Virus record (IMG/VR): IMGVR_UViG_3300031707_000051 | Location: 1 to 41,188 of that record | Length of the DNA stretch: 41,188 bases | DNA from: a virus | Direction: 5' to 3' (one strand) | Made by a program: the position numbers and the translations under genes | Shown: positions 28,335 through 40,100 of the stretch, in pieces | Layout of the letters: every line of letters starts with the position of its first letter | Position numbering within the stretch: the stretch's first letter is position 1 | The notes under the pieces: model-generated | Told to the model about the DNA's origin: nothing | Database searches by the model: none | Seen by the model: the letters and a program-made list of their open reading frames with translations, nothing else

Positions 28335-30380
28335 ATGTCTGAACAACTCCTCATATCGGACCTCGATTTTGAAACTATTAAGACAAACCTGAAGACATTC
28401 CTCAATTCCCAGAAGACATTCCTCGATTACAATTTCGAGGGTTCTGCCTTATCTGTGCTGATAGGACTTCTCGCTTACAACACACACTATAACGGGTTCT
28501 ATGATAACATGGTGGCAAACGAACTTTTCATCGACTCTGCCCAAGTACGCAACTCGCTCTTGTCTCATTCCAAAGCACTGAACTATACTCCCGTTTCTCG
28601 TAGAGCACCCACTGCGATTGTTGATCTGCTTGTTACACCACCGGGCGGGAATACTCAGGCGATTCTTACGTTAGATCGTTTCACTGAATTCCAATCGGAG
28701 GCTGTTGATGGGGTCAACTATACGTTTGTCAATGAAGGGGCGATGACTATTTTCAAGGATAATGGAGCATTTCCATTCAAAGGTATTGAGATCAAAGGGG
28801 GTACTCCACAGTTAGCCACATTCACGTTCGATCCAATCAGTAACCCCGCTTCGCACTTTGAACTTCCAAATGACGATATTGACACCAGTACGTTGTTAGT
28901 GATTGTCCAAACTTCCAGTATCAATACTGCCTCAGAAGTCTTTCAGCTATCTACGGATATCACCGATTCAACCGCAAATACCGCGGTGTATTATTTGAGT
29001 CCTTCAACCAGCAACAGGTATCAACTGACGTTTGGTGATGGTGCTATCTCAAAAGCATTGAGTGCGGGAAACATAGTACTTGCGAGCTACATCACGACTG
29101 TTGGGGTGATTGCGAATAAAGCAAACGTGTTTGCAACGGGTTCTATAGGGGGATGGTCAAACGTCATTATCACCCCCATCTCTTCAGCATCGGGAGGAGC
29201 AGAACGCGAAACCGACGATTCGATTCGTGAAAGAGCGCCCCAGTCTTACACTTCGCAGGGACGCGCCGTGTCTGTGAAGGATTATGAATCCCTATTGAAG
29301 TCTTCGTATCCAGACATTTCAAGTATTTTCGTGTGGGGTGGAGAGGACAATATTCCCCCCGTCTATGGTAAAGTTTTCGTGTCAATTGCTCCTAAAGAGG
29401 GGGTGTTCATCAACGATGCGGAGAAGAATCGTATCGAGATAGAGATATTGGGTCCTCTTCGAGTTGCGGGGATCACTCCAGTCCTCGTTGATCCAGACTA
29501 TGTATATTTGAAATTTGAAACCATTGTCGATGTGGATAGTAAATTTACCCTACTCACCTCTGCTGCAATATCATCGGTTGTGCGTACAGCAATTGTGACA
29601 TACACAACTCAGACGTTTAATCAATTTGGGGCGATTTATTCGGACTCGAAACTCAGTAGACAGATTGACGATTCTCTAGGCTCTTCAACTATTATCGGGT
29701 CTGGAACAACGGTACGATTAGAGAAACGGTTCATTCCTACGCTGAATGTTCGTTCTACCTATACGATCAATTTTGCAACTGAGTTGCATCATGCCGCAAT
29801 TCAGAAGGCGATCAAATCTAGCGCATTATCGGCGTATGATACTAGGAACGTCTTACGCACAGCGTATTTGGAAGAAGTATTTAACTCCTCGACTGGAGTT
29901 GACTCAATTTCAATCACAAATCCGGGGTATAATTACGTTGAAGCACCAACAGTAACCATCACAGGTGATGGGTCGGGAGCAACCGCCACTTCCACCATCG
30001 TTAACGGGAAGATCAATACGATCACGATAATCAAGCGCGGAACGGGTTATACGTCTGCAATTGTCACGCTGAGTGGAGGGGGAGGACAAGCGGGAGCCGC
30101 GTCTGCAATCGTACAAGCGAAGTTTGGTACGATGCGTCTGTATTACTTTAACACCAACTCAGAAAAAGTGGACATCAATTCAGCCATCGGTACAATTGAC
30201 TACCTCAACGGAATTATTGTCATTAAGGATTTGACTGTGGTTAAGGCTCTTTCGGAAACCAACGATATTCGGGTGAGTGCAGAACCAGAATCCGCCATCG
30301 TTGAAACACAACAGAATCAACTTCTCCTTCTTGACACGGATGACCCTACCTCGATTTCTATAACTGTTGTTATGCGGTAA
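28335..30380 (+). CDS. 6: gp6-like baseplate wedge protein
   Basis: 681 residues versus 660 in T4. The N-terminus (DFETIKTNLKTFLNSQKTFL, DYNFEGSALSVLIGLLAYNT) and the middle block GGAERETDDSIRERAPQSYT ... SVKDYESLLKSSYPDISSIF are typical of baseplate_J-like gp6, which forms the inner ring dimers of the wedge. Residues about 526-597 hold a Gly-rich beta module (NPGYNYVEAPTVTITGDGSG, RGTGYTSAIVTLSGGGG) also seen in gp7, gp8 and the 2085-residue protein; it is absent from T4 gp6 as far as I recall. ATG 28335 follows the gp25 stop by one base. Confidence 0.92.
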   Translation: MSEQLLISDLDFETIKTNLKTFLNSQKTFLDYNFEGSALSVLIGLLAYNTHYNGFYDNMVANELFIDSAQVRNSLLSHSKALNYTPVSRRAPTAIVDLLVTPPGGNTQAILTLDRFTEFQSEAVDGVNYTFVNEGAMTIFKDNGAFPFKGIEIKGGTPQLATFTFDPISNPASHFELPNDDIDTSTLLVIVQTSSINTASEVFQLSTDITDSTANTAVYYLSPSTSNRYQLTFGDGAISKALSAGNIVLASYITTVGVIANKANVFATGSIGGWSNVIITPISSASGGAERETDDSIRERAPQSYTSQGRAVSVKDYESLLKSSYPDISSIFVWGGEDNIPPVYGKVFVSIAPKEGVFINDAEKNRIEIEILGPLRVAGITPVLVDPDYVYLKFETIVDVDSKFTLLTSAAISSVVRTAIVTYTTQTFNQFGAIYSDSKLSRQIDDSLGSSTIIGSGTTVRLEKRFIPTLNVRSTYTINFATELHHAAIQKAIKSSALSAYDTRNVLRTAYLEEVFNSSTGVDSISITNPGYNYVEAPTVTITGDGSGATATSTIVNGKINTITIIKRGTGYTSAIVTLSGGGGQAGAASAIVQAKFGTMRLYYFNTNSEKVDINSAIGTIDYLNGIIVIKDLTVVKALSETNDIRVSAEPESAIVETQQNQLLLLDTDDPTSISITVVMR

Positions 30381-30385
30381 GAACT

Positions 30386-32719
30386 ATGGCTAATACATTA
30401 TCTCTCATAGTACGCCAGCAATTACCTGAATACATAAGATCAGAATATGAAACTTTTGTTCTGTTCGTAGAAGCCTATTTTGCCTGGATGGATAAGCCAG
30501 GTAATACGACGAACATTTCCAAGAATATGCTCAGTAATATGGATTTGGATACCACACAACTTGATGATTTTATCACCTTCTTTACGAAGCAATTTCTTCC
30601 GCTCTTCCCCCCTCAATATCTCACGAATCCCACCTTCTTTATTCAACATGCGAAGGAATTCTATCGTGCAAAGGGAACGAATAAGTCGGTGAAGCTTCTG
30701 TTCCGCCTACTTTTTCAACAAGACATCGATATATTCTTTCCAAAGGACAGCATTCTTCGTTCCTCTGAAAGCGGCTGGAAACAGTCACGCTCTCTACGTC
30801 TGGATGGAACAATGTGGACGATTCAGGTAGCCGATGGGATCACTAAACGCTTCCGCGCACTGGATACCTCTCGCACTGTGACACCGTCCCTCTATCTTAA
30901 TGGGGTTTTACAAACACTGAACACCCACTATACACACAGTACCAATGAACCCTGGTTCTCGTTTCTGTCTACACCAACAGTAGGTTACGAGGTGAAAGCC
31001 GTCTATCAGGGAACTGATTTTATTAGTCACTTTGGAACGAATGAAATCGTGACGAAGTTTGTTGGTCAAACTTCAGGAGCGAGCGCGATTTCTGAAACTC
31101 TTCAGCAGGTCACAGAAGATGGAATCACACAACTGGACCTGGAGGTCACAAAACCGCTTGGAATTTTTTCACAGTTTGAACTGGTGAGGGGACGCTGGAC
31201 ATATGATGTGAATGCTGCCCAACATCTCGATATCTACGGTCAGTTGGTCTCCTATCTCAGGGATATTGTAATTGTCGATGGTGGAACACGATATAATGTG
31301 GGTGATACTGTTGTCATTAGTGGTGGATTTCCGGTAATCTCCGCCACTGCGACTGTTGACTCAATTTTTTCAGCACTCATCTCCAATATCACAGTTCTCG
31401 TTGGTGGTGCTGGCTATCAACCGGGACAGTCCGCTTATATCACTTCGACTCCGAACACAGGACTCAATGCGTTTGTCCTCTCTGTGGACACTTCAGAAGC
31501 AGTGCACCCCAATTCCTATCCCATGAATCAAGATGTTTTGACGCTGTGGGCTAACACGGTCATGTCTAATAGCGACTACTACTTCACTTCATCAGTCAGT
31601 GAGAATGTCAATAGCTTAATGAGTATTGCATTTACGGATTTCTTGTTTGGAGAACACCCGATTGAACGATTGGGGCCTGTGTCATCCTTGACGATCACTA
31701 GCAGCACGCAAGTATTCAATCCAGCACCAACACTCGCAATTGATCCTCCCATTGTCCATGTGACAGGGATCACGGCGAACGGTGATACGGCAACAGCAAA
31801 TGTCTCGCTTGCGTATTTCGGGATTCTCGGTAAGATGAACGTGCGTAATGGAGGATCGAACTATCAAGTGGGCGATGAAGTCTCCTTTGAGAACATTCCA
31901 GGGGTCGGGCTAGGCATAGGAGCGGCCGCAGAAGTCACCAGTCTCCATGTAGCGAACACAGGCATTAAGACTGTGAACTTCCGTCCATCACGACTTACGG
32001 GAAATGTCACGGTTAATACAGCAGTGTCCAACGTGCAAGTGGTGGGAACAGGAACATTCTTTACAACTGAATTGGTAGCAAACGATCACATTGAAATCAA
32101 CAGTGAATCGAGCTATGTATCCACAATTATCAACGCAACACATTTAACTGTCAATACCGCGTTCACTCGCAATTCAACTAGCCGACGACTTGGAATCTAT
32201 GGACGTTATTTTGTGGGAGGTATGAACTATCGACAGGAGGCATTACCCACAGTGCGCGTCTCTTCAAATGAAATTACAGCAATAGGGGCAGATGTCGCGG
32301 TTGATCTTGTATTGTCTGGAGGAGCTTCCTTCCTTTTGGAACCGCAGACTCAGGAACCAATTGGAAAAATCAAAACTATTCGTATCACAAATCACGGCTA
32401 TGGATATCAGTCACCCCCTGTCATTGACTTGACGGGTAGTGGAAATGGCAAAGCCAATGCTATCGCCGTCATGTTGAGCAATCTCTTTATAGCACCAGGA
32501 CGTTTCACCACGACAGAAGGATTCTTGAGTTCAGATCGAAAGCTTGAGAATGATGGTTATTACACGACATATTCCTATGTCGTAAGAGCGGAAACAGAAT
32601 TAGCAAAGTATAGCGGAATCCTCAAAGACTTGACGCACCCAGCGGGCATGAAGCTTTGGGGAGAATACGTGATTAGCGATATTGTCACACAAAACTCCAT
32701 TTCCGCACAGAGCGTATAA
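30386..32719 (+). CDS. 7: gp7-like baseplate wedge protein
   Basis: 777 residues versus 1032 in T4. N-terminal helical part (YETFVLFVEAYFAWMDKPGN, FLPLFPPQYLTNPTFFIQHA, KSVKLLFRLLFQQDIDIFFP) and a C-terminal end (ELAKYSGILKDLTHPAGMKL) are typical of far-T4 gp7 proteins. The middle is beta-rich with at least three copies of the Gly-rich module (starting near 31264, 31840 and 32368, for example HGYGYQSPPVIDLTGSGNG). It links gp6, gp8, gp10-type and gp53 in the wedge. The stop TAA is inside the next late box. Confidence 0.82.
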   Translation: MANTLSLIVRQQLPEYIRSEYETFVLFVEAYFAWMDKPGNTTNISKNMLSNMDLDTTQLDDFITFFTKQFLPLFPPQYLTNPTFFIQHAKEFYRAKGTNKSVKLLFRLLFQQDIDIFFPKDSILRSSESGWKQSRSLRLDGTMWTIQVADGITKRFRALDTSRTVTPSLYLNGVLQTLNTHYTHSTNEPWFSFLSTPTVGYEVKAVYQGTDFISHFGTNEIVTKFVGQTSGASAISETLQQVTEDGITQLDLEVTKPLGIFSQFELVRGRWTYDVNAAQHLDIYGQLVSYLRDIVIVDGGTRYNVGDTVVISGGFPVISATATVDSIFSALISNITVLVGGAGYQPGQSAYITSTPNTGLNAFVLSVDTSEAVHPNSYPMNQDVLTLWANTVMSNSDYYFTSSVSENVNSLMSIAFTDFLFGEHPIERLGPVSSLTITSSTQVFNPAPTLAIDPPIVHVTGITANGDTATANVSLAYFGILGKMNVRNGGSNYQVGDEVSFENIPGVGLGIGAAAEVTSLHVANTGIKTVNFRPSRLTGNVTVNTAVSNVQVVGTGTFFTTELVANDHIEINSESSYVSTIINATHLTVNTAFTRNSTSRRLGIYGRYFVGGMNYRQEALPTVRVSSNEITAIGADVAVDLVLSGGASFLLEPQTQEPIGKIKTIRITNHGYGYQSPPVIDLTGSGNGKANAIAVMLSNLFIAPGRFTTTEGFLSSDRKLENDGYYTTYSYVVRAETELAKYSGILKDLTHPAGMKLWGEYVISDIVTQNSISAQSV

Positions 32720-32722
32720 ATA
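32715..32722 (+). promoter_or_regulatory. Late promoter box TATAAATA before gp8
   Basis: Perfect T4 consensus overlapping the gp7 stop codon; +1 near 32728 gives a 15-base leader containing AAGGA before ATG 32743. Confidence 0.8.
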
Positions 32723-32742
32723 GAACACTATAAGGAACTGCT

Positions 32743-34074
32743 ATGCCAAATTCGATTTCTAGGCGTCTTGGGTATGAAGGTGCCTACAATTTCTTCAATA
32801 GTCTTTCTACTTCATCTCCTGACGCCCTAGTAGGTTACGTGATGCTTGGTCGCAGTGTCGCATGGCCGACTGCCAATGACGTTCCCCCCGCGATCTACGA
32901 TACCGAAAACACTCTTTTCGACACTTTCAATAATTTCCTCGGTGGGAAGCGAATCACGGGTAACGATGTTGCCCTCGTGCTTCCCCGTGTCAACTGGACA
33001 GCGAATATCCGATACACCCAATACGACGATCAGAGCAATACATTATTTACGTCATCCAATGCGATGTATGCGTACACATCCACCGGTAGTGTCTATAAAT
33101 GCCTCAACAACGGCAACAATTCCCCCTCGACAATTGAACCTGCCGGGAACTACACTAGCGCGAATGGATTCATCAGTCCCGGTGATGGTTATTTGTGGAA
33201 ATATATGTTCAAGGTTCCAGCAACGAGCAAGTTCCTGACTTCAGCGTGGATTCCCGTTCCAATCACCCAGTCGGCTGCATACTTCGGGTTCGCCAACAAC
33301 ATCGTGAGCGGGGCTCTATCTAGACTCCAGGTGAGCGCAAATGGGTCAGGATACTATCAAGTCAATACCACGGTGGTTATCACTGGTTCGGGGACTGGAG
33401 CGAATGGGACACCAACTGTAACGACTGGGAACCTAGTTTCCGTTGCTCTATCCTCTCATGGGTCGGGATATGCTCGACAAAACGTGAAAGTCTCTGTAGC
33501 GGGTGTCGGAGCGAATGCGGCTGTTCGTGCAATTCTGTCTCCGTTTGGGGGTCATGGATTCAATCCTGCTAGAGAATTGGGATCGAACAGCATTATGCTG
33601 TCAGTGCAGATAGGGTTTCCTGATACGACAGAGGGTGCGACGATTACTTCTAATAACGACTTCCGACAAGTTGGTGTGCTTCTGCGTCCACATAAATATG
33701 GTGAGAACACTGCGGTTACGTCGGCTAATGCAAATGTTGCAGTTACGATGGTTATGCAATTGCTTTTGACTTCTGGTCCTGGATACACGAAAGATGAGCT
33801 TGTCTACCAGGGAACGACGGTCGCAAACGCGACGTTTTCTGCAAATGTCTCGGATATCTTCTCTAATGCAGTGGAAACCGCAAATGTGCAAGGATACCCG
33901 ATTGCTGGGTCCGTGCTCACGGGGAATACTTCAGGAACAGTCCGTACAGTGATTGCATTCACAAACCCAGGACTAGCTGAAGAATCGGGAGATTTGGTCT
34001 ACACAGACAACCGTGCTGCCGTCTCTAGAGCACCGGGGCAGTCCGAAATTATCAACATCATACTCAATTTCTGA
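32743..34074 (+). CDS. 8: gp8-like baseplate wedge protein
   Basis: 443 residues versus 334 in T4. N-terminus FNSLSTSSPDALVGYVMLGR ... WPTANDVPPAIYDTENTLFD and the block SVYKCLNNGNNSPSTIEP ... GFISPGDGYLWKYMFKVPAT are diagnostic of gp8. The extra length comes from an insertion at about residues 192-266 holding two Gly-rich modules (NGSGYYQVNTTVVITGSGTG; HGSGYARQNVKVSVAGVG). gp8 dimers connect gp7 and gp10 in the wedge. Confidence 0.92.
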   Translation: MPNSISRRLGYEGAYNFFNSLSTSSPDALVGYVMLGRSVAWPTANDVPPAIYDTENTLFDTFNNFLGGKRITGNDVALVLPRVNWTANIRYTQYDDQSNTLFTSSNAMYAYTSTGSVYKCLNNGNNSPSTIEPAGNYTSANGFISPGDGYLWKYMFKVPATSKFLTSAWIPVPITQSAAYFGFANNIVSGALSRLQVSANGSGYYQVNTTVVITGSGTGANGTPTVTTGNLVSVALSSHGSGYARQNVKVSVAGVGANAAVRAILSPFGGHGFNPARELGSNSIMLSVQIGFPDTTEGATITSNNDFRQVGVLLRPHKYGENTAVTSANANVAVTMVMQLLLTSGPGYTKDELVYQGTTVANATFSANVSDIFSNAVETANVQGYPIAGSVLTGNTSGTVRTVIAFTNPGLAEESGDLVYTDNRAAVSRAPGQSEIINIILNF

Positions 34075-34082
34075 ATAATGTA

Positions 34083-34090
34083 CATAAATA
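34083..34090 (+). promoter_or_regulatory. Late promoter box CATAAATA before the giant baseplate/fibre gene
   Basis: CATAAATAGAACAAAG, +1 near 34096, leader of 17 bases with a GGCGGGAA element before ATG 34113. Confidence 0.72.
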
Positions 34091-34112
34091 GAACAAAGGC
34101 GGGAACAATTTC

Positions 34113-37100
34113 ATGTCTATAGATTTTTCACAGAACCCATATTACGAGGATTTCGACCCGAAGAAGAATTTTCATAGGATTCTTTTTCGTCCGTCTTTAG
34201 CTGTCCAGTCTCGTGAATTGACACAGGCACAGACAATTCTCCAAGACCAAATTTCCAAATTTGGAACCAGCATCTATCAGCAGGGTTCGATTGTCACGGG
34301 CGGGCAAACCATGCTGGAAAGCACTGCGACAAAGTACGTCTGTATCGAAGCGACTGAGCCAAATGGTTCGGCTGTTGATGTTAATAATTTCATCGGGCAT
34401 TTCCTTATCGATACCGAAACGACTCCTGCTGGCGTTCGCGCTTATGTCATAGCGGGTGCTGCGGCGACCATCACTTCCCCCACCGTCTTGATTGTCAAGT
34501 ATACGTCTGGACAACACTTCTCCAATACCCTGTCACAGCCTTTTCAGACAGAAGATGCTACACACAGCGCAACACTACTGTCAAGTTTGTCAGGATTCAC
34601 AGATGTTACAAGCAACACAGTTGTTGGAGATGCGTCTATTTGCAGTATAGATGAGGGAGTATTTTACGTTGACGGATTCTTCGTCCAAGTTTCTCCGCAA
34701 ACTACGGTGCTCAATGCGTTTAACAATACCCCCACCTATCGTATAGGATTGCAAATAGAGGATAGTATTGTTGATGAGACTCAGGATGCGTCTCTGTTGG
34801 ACCCCGCTCAAGAGTCAACCAACTATCAAGCACCAGGCGCTACTCGTTATAAGATTTCCCTTGTACTTGTTAAGCGTTCCTTGACTTCTGAAGATGATAC
34901 AAAGTTCATTGAACTCATACGTGTTACGAACGGTACACTCACGAAAAAAGTCGTGTATCCTGTATACTCTGCCCTAGAAGAGACTTTGGCACGTCGCACG
35001 AACGATCAGTCGGGCTCTTTCACTGTTCGTCCATTCAAGATTGCGACAATTCCTCACGCCACGTATGCGAATGCCTACAATATTATCATTGAAGCTGGTA
35101 AGGCGTATGTTCAGGGATACGAGTATGAAACTATCGGACCTACGACAATCAAGGCGGAGCGGGCTCGCACCGCAGCGAATGTCACAAACTACAATAGCAC
35201 AATTGACTATCAGAACTGGCTCGAAGTCACAGAAATGGTGGGACCAATTCCTTTTAAGACCCTGCAACCATGCGTTCTACATTGCGTCAGCACAGCAAAT
35301 ATTGCAGTCTCAAACGCAGCCGTTGCTGCAAACACGACGATTGGTACTCTCCGTATTCGTGCGCTTGATTATCAGAGTGGTGCAAATGGCACTTCCATCA
35401 GCACAGCAGTATGGAGAGCGTATGCGTTCGATGCCAATGTGGGGGAGAGCCAAACATGTAACTGCGGGAACACCGGTTCTGCGAACACGATGTTCCTCGC
35501 CACGAACTTCTCATCAATTGCTAATGCGTATGTTGGGGTGAAGTTCACGATCACGACTCATGCTGGAATTGCAGTCAACGAAACACACACGATTGGACGT
35601 TACGAGTCGAATAATAAAGCGTATTTGCAGGGTACGGAAACTTTTGCGTTCGGTACTCCTACAACTGAGACTAAATATCGTCTTGACTATGAATTCAAAG
35701 ATGCAGAGTCCCTTGTCTACGCGAACACGTCAGTCAATCAACATCTTTTCTCAACGACAATGGATGTAAATTCATCCAGTAAAAATGCGCTGTATATAAA
35801 CGGTATTCTCTCAGACCCCTATGAGGGAACCTTTCTTAGTGATACTGGATTTAATCGTCTCATCATGGAATTGCCATATCCTACAATTGCAGATCAATCA
35901 GTAGTTGGTGGATCACCGCTGACAAACACGGAATACTTTGGACGTAAGAGCTACGCTGGACAGTCCTTTACCGCAAATGTCACAACGATAACCAGCGCGG
36001 CTGGAATCACCTCAGCGGTTAATGGGTCGCTATCTGGTTCTGATGCCATCGATAACATTCTCGTTGTGGTGAAAAACAACACAGGTACACCAATCGCAAA
36101 CAATCAAGTCATCAATTTCTCAACAGGAAATCCACAAGGCAACACCGTTGTAGTCAGTACCGTGAGCAATACATCCACATGGGTTATCACTGTACCTAAT
36201 ATGAACAGCGCCTCTTCCGCTGATGTCTACGTAAAAGTTAAGTTACCCTATTCTCATGCACTTGGAAGCTTACTCAAGAGTAAGACTGCTAGAATCGCAA
36301 ATACTGCAAGTGGATTGAATTCTGGTGGAACGCGCATTTCCGATGCAACGGGATTGGTGCAGTGGTATTCACAGGGGTCGGGAACTCTCGGTGCACAAAT
36401 CACGATCTACGCGAATTCTGCTGCATGGCTTAATCTTAAAGACCCAAGCAAATCTCAGTCCTTATTCACTTCCGATGTGACTGCACTTCGCAAGGTTATC
36501 GACGTTGGCTCCAATCTTATTGAAGATGGCAATGTAGCCATTGCTGCGGATATCACCAGTCGTTATACATTGGATAGTGGGCAGCGGGACAACTCCTACG
36601 ATCACGCTTCAATCACACTGAAACCACAATCACAGGGTCCAAGTGGAAATGTGGTCATCTACGTTGACTTCCTGACGCATTCGGGATTGGGATATTTGAC
36701 AGTGGATTCTTATGCGTCGGCCAATATCGCGTATGGTAATATCCCCTCCTACACTTCCGCGTCCACAGGACAGGTATTTAATCTACGTGATTGCATCGAC
36801 TTCAGACCGCGCAGACAAGATGCCGACTATAATAATATCTTCGATGAAGAGGTGTTTGGTATTTCTGGGCTCACTTTCGAGACAGACTTCTCCTACTATC
36901 TCGCACGTATCGATAAGATCACACTCACGAAGGATCGTAAATTCGAAGTCTTGTCTGGTGTGCCGTCATTGTTCCCTGTCAGCCCATCCGACAAAGATAA
37001 TTCCATGACTTTGTATACCTTGGTACTTCCACCCTTCACGAACACTACAAATGAAATTCGTCAACGCTACGTGGACAATAGACGCTACACGATGCGTGAT

Positions 37101-40100
37101 ATTGGTTCGCTTGAAAAGCGTATCTCAAGCTTGGAATACTACACATCTTTGAACTTGCTCGAACAAACCGCTAAGAATCAAGAAATCACTGATGATACGG
37201 GTGCGAACCGTTTCAAGAATGGTATCCTCGTTGATCCATTTACCGGACACAAGATCGGGGATGTCTTGAACGTTGACTATCTCTGTTCTATGGACCCGCA
37301 GAATCAGGAATTGCGCCCAGCTTTCATTCCTCGCAGTCTCCACTTAAAGTTGAGCGCAACGAATTCCTCAAACTATGCACGCATTGGTGCTTTCTTGACG
37401 CTTCCTTACACGGTAACGACGTTCCTCGACCAGTCGATTGCATCAAAGTCTATAAATGTAAACCCATTCAACACAGTCTCATTTATCGGACAAATCAAAC
37501 TTGACCCAACTTCCGATAACTGGGTTGACAGAAATCAAGCCCCTGATGTCAATGTTAATCTTGAGGGGGACAAGGATGCGTGGGAGGCACTTGCATTCAC
37601 TGTCAACAAGACCGCCGCTCAGCAGAAGTTTGGAGAAACAACGTTCGGAACAACCTGGAATGATTGGAAAACGTCCTTCTATGGAGAGAAGCAACAGCCT
37701 GATAAAGTTCTTGTCCCAGGATGGAGAGGTTGGTTGGGACCTGTAGGACACTATATTCCTGTTTTTGGTAACGTCATCAAGCGCAGCACGACGGAAATTA
37801 CACAGACTCAATCACGATCTGGAACGAAGAATCAATTTGGGTCCGAGGTTGTCACGGAATCTATTGGTAACAAAGTCAAGGATGTCACAGTCATACCTTA
37901 TATCCGCTCACGCGGTGTATTGTTTGTCGGAAAAATGTTCGCACCAAATACGAATCTTTATGCCTTTTTCGATGAAACTGCGGTGACAAATTACTGCAAC
38001 CGTCTAAATGTCGTTAAAGTTTATGACACGAGTGCTGTTTACAGGGACAACTACCAGGATGCCGAAAGTGTGCGCGTTTGGGACCCAGCGAGAGGAGCAA
38101 ATTCCGCCTTTGGGACCGTGGTCCTCAGTCGTAGGGAACCCACGTACACCAACGTCAGCCTCGTAAGTGTCACAGGTGGAGATGATGATAACGTGGCGAA
38201 TGCGTACTTCATGCACTCAACCAACTCAACCTTCTTGATTGGGGAAACGAGTGGAGCAAACTCACGTATCTCTGGATACTACCACAATACGGGATTTGCA
38301 CAGAATGGTAACGTCAGTAGCATCCTCTTAGCTCATGATGTGGCTAATTCCAATGTCGCGTTCTCCAATACTTTCCTAGTTGGCAAGTCGATTTACTTTA
38401 CATCTGGAGTTGGACTTGGGCAATCTTCCGTCATCACAGCCTACAATGCGAATACACGTAATGTGTCGTTCAGTCCTACGTTGACCACAGCACTTGGAGT
38501 GAATTCTTCGTACTCAATTGGTCAATTCCAATCGGATTATCGTGGTGAATTTGGAGGTATCTTTGTCATTCCTTCTACTGATGCGATCAGATTCCGAACT
38601 GGAGATCGACAGTTTACCTTCGTCGATTCCTTTTCGGGTTCACTTGAGGGGTCGGGTACAAATGGATCGGTGAATTATCAAGCATCAGGTCTCTTACAGA
38701 CCCTTGAGAACACGATTATTTCCACTCGCGTACCTAGTGTACAACGCACTGTCTTGAGTGAAGCCAAGACCACCCTGACGAATAAGATCACAGATGTTGC
38801 TATCGGAAGAATCCAAGTAGGATACTGGGACCCCCTTGCCCAGACATTCTTAGTCGATCAGACATTCCACCCATCGGGAGTTCAGATTACTGGTGTTCGC
38901 CTGCTCATTAAGACGACCGATCCCAACATTCCACTGCAACTACAACTTCGTCCTGTAGTCAATGGATTCCCGCACTCCTCCGCTGTTATACCAGGCTCCG
39001 ATTTGGTATTGAACGCAGGCGATATTGTTACCTGTTCTGAAGAAACCTTGGCTGCGAAATATCTCGCTGGAGGCAACCCCCTCGACGATGCCACAATGTA
39101 CACACAAGCTAATTTTAGCGGACCAGTGTTCCTCCAGCAGGGGGCAGAATACTGTATCGTGCTTATGGCTAACTCCGTGAAATATGCCGTGTACGTATCA
39201 CGTATGGGAGATAAGATTCTGGGAACTGAACGCTTGATTTCCTCACAACCATATCTTGGGGTGTTGTTCAAGTCTCAGAACTCGACAACATGGAATCCAA
39301 TCCAAGAAGAGGATTTGACGTTCCGTTTGCTTTATGCACAATTCGACAAGACCGTACAATCGAATGTTGAATTCCAATTAGATGCCGCGAATGCAATAAC
39401 CGCCAATGTGCCTTTGGACACGTTCTATGTTTCATCGGGAAACCTTGTACTACCAAATACAAGCATCGATGCGATGTTTGCAACGACAACTGCCGCGGGG
39501 GTGAAAGAAGGTAATAAGATAATCCCATTAGATGAAAACATTTACTTCGATGATACGTTGGGTCGTCGTGTTGCATCCAGTTCCACTTCCTCGTTTAAGC
39601 TACGACTCCTACTCTCCTCCGCGAGCGTTGATGTGTCTCCGGTGGTTGATATGGACCGTCTCTCATTGTTGGGCATCGAAAATCTTGTGAACAACCTCGA
39701 ATTGAGCAATAGTTCAGTTGTCGTTATTAGTTCCAGCAACAATTGGTTTAGTGCCGCGGGTCTCTCTGTCACTATCTCAGGTGGGGGAGGAAGTGGAGCG
39801 AATGCCTATATTGCGAATACCCAAATCGACAGCAACAACCATGTTCTCGCCAATGTCGTTGTAGATTCCAATGGAAGCGGATACACGTCCTCACCAACGA
39901 TCACGATTTCGGGAAACAGCAGCATCACCGCAAATATTCAGTGCATTGGAGAGGATCGTTCTTCGGGTGGACCCGCGTTTGCCCGTTATATCACACGCAA
40001 AGTCACATTGGCTGATGGATTGGATGCAGGAGATTTCCGTGTATTCTTCGCAGCGTACAAACCCTCTACCGCGAATATCTATGTCTACTATAAGATTCTT

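Noticed and set aside
34197-39772. Minus- and plus-strand frames of 60-170 codons inside the 2085-residue gene
   Set aside because: They overlap a single uninterrupted conserved protein and show low-complexity, shadow-type composition.
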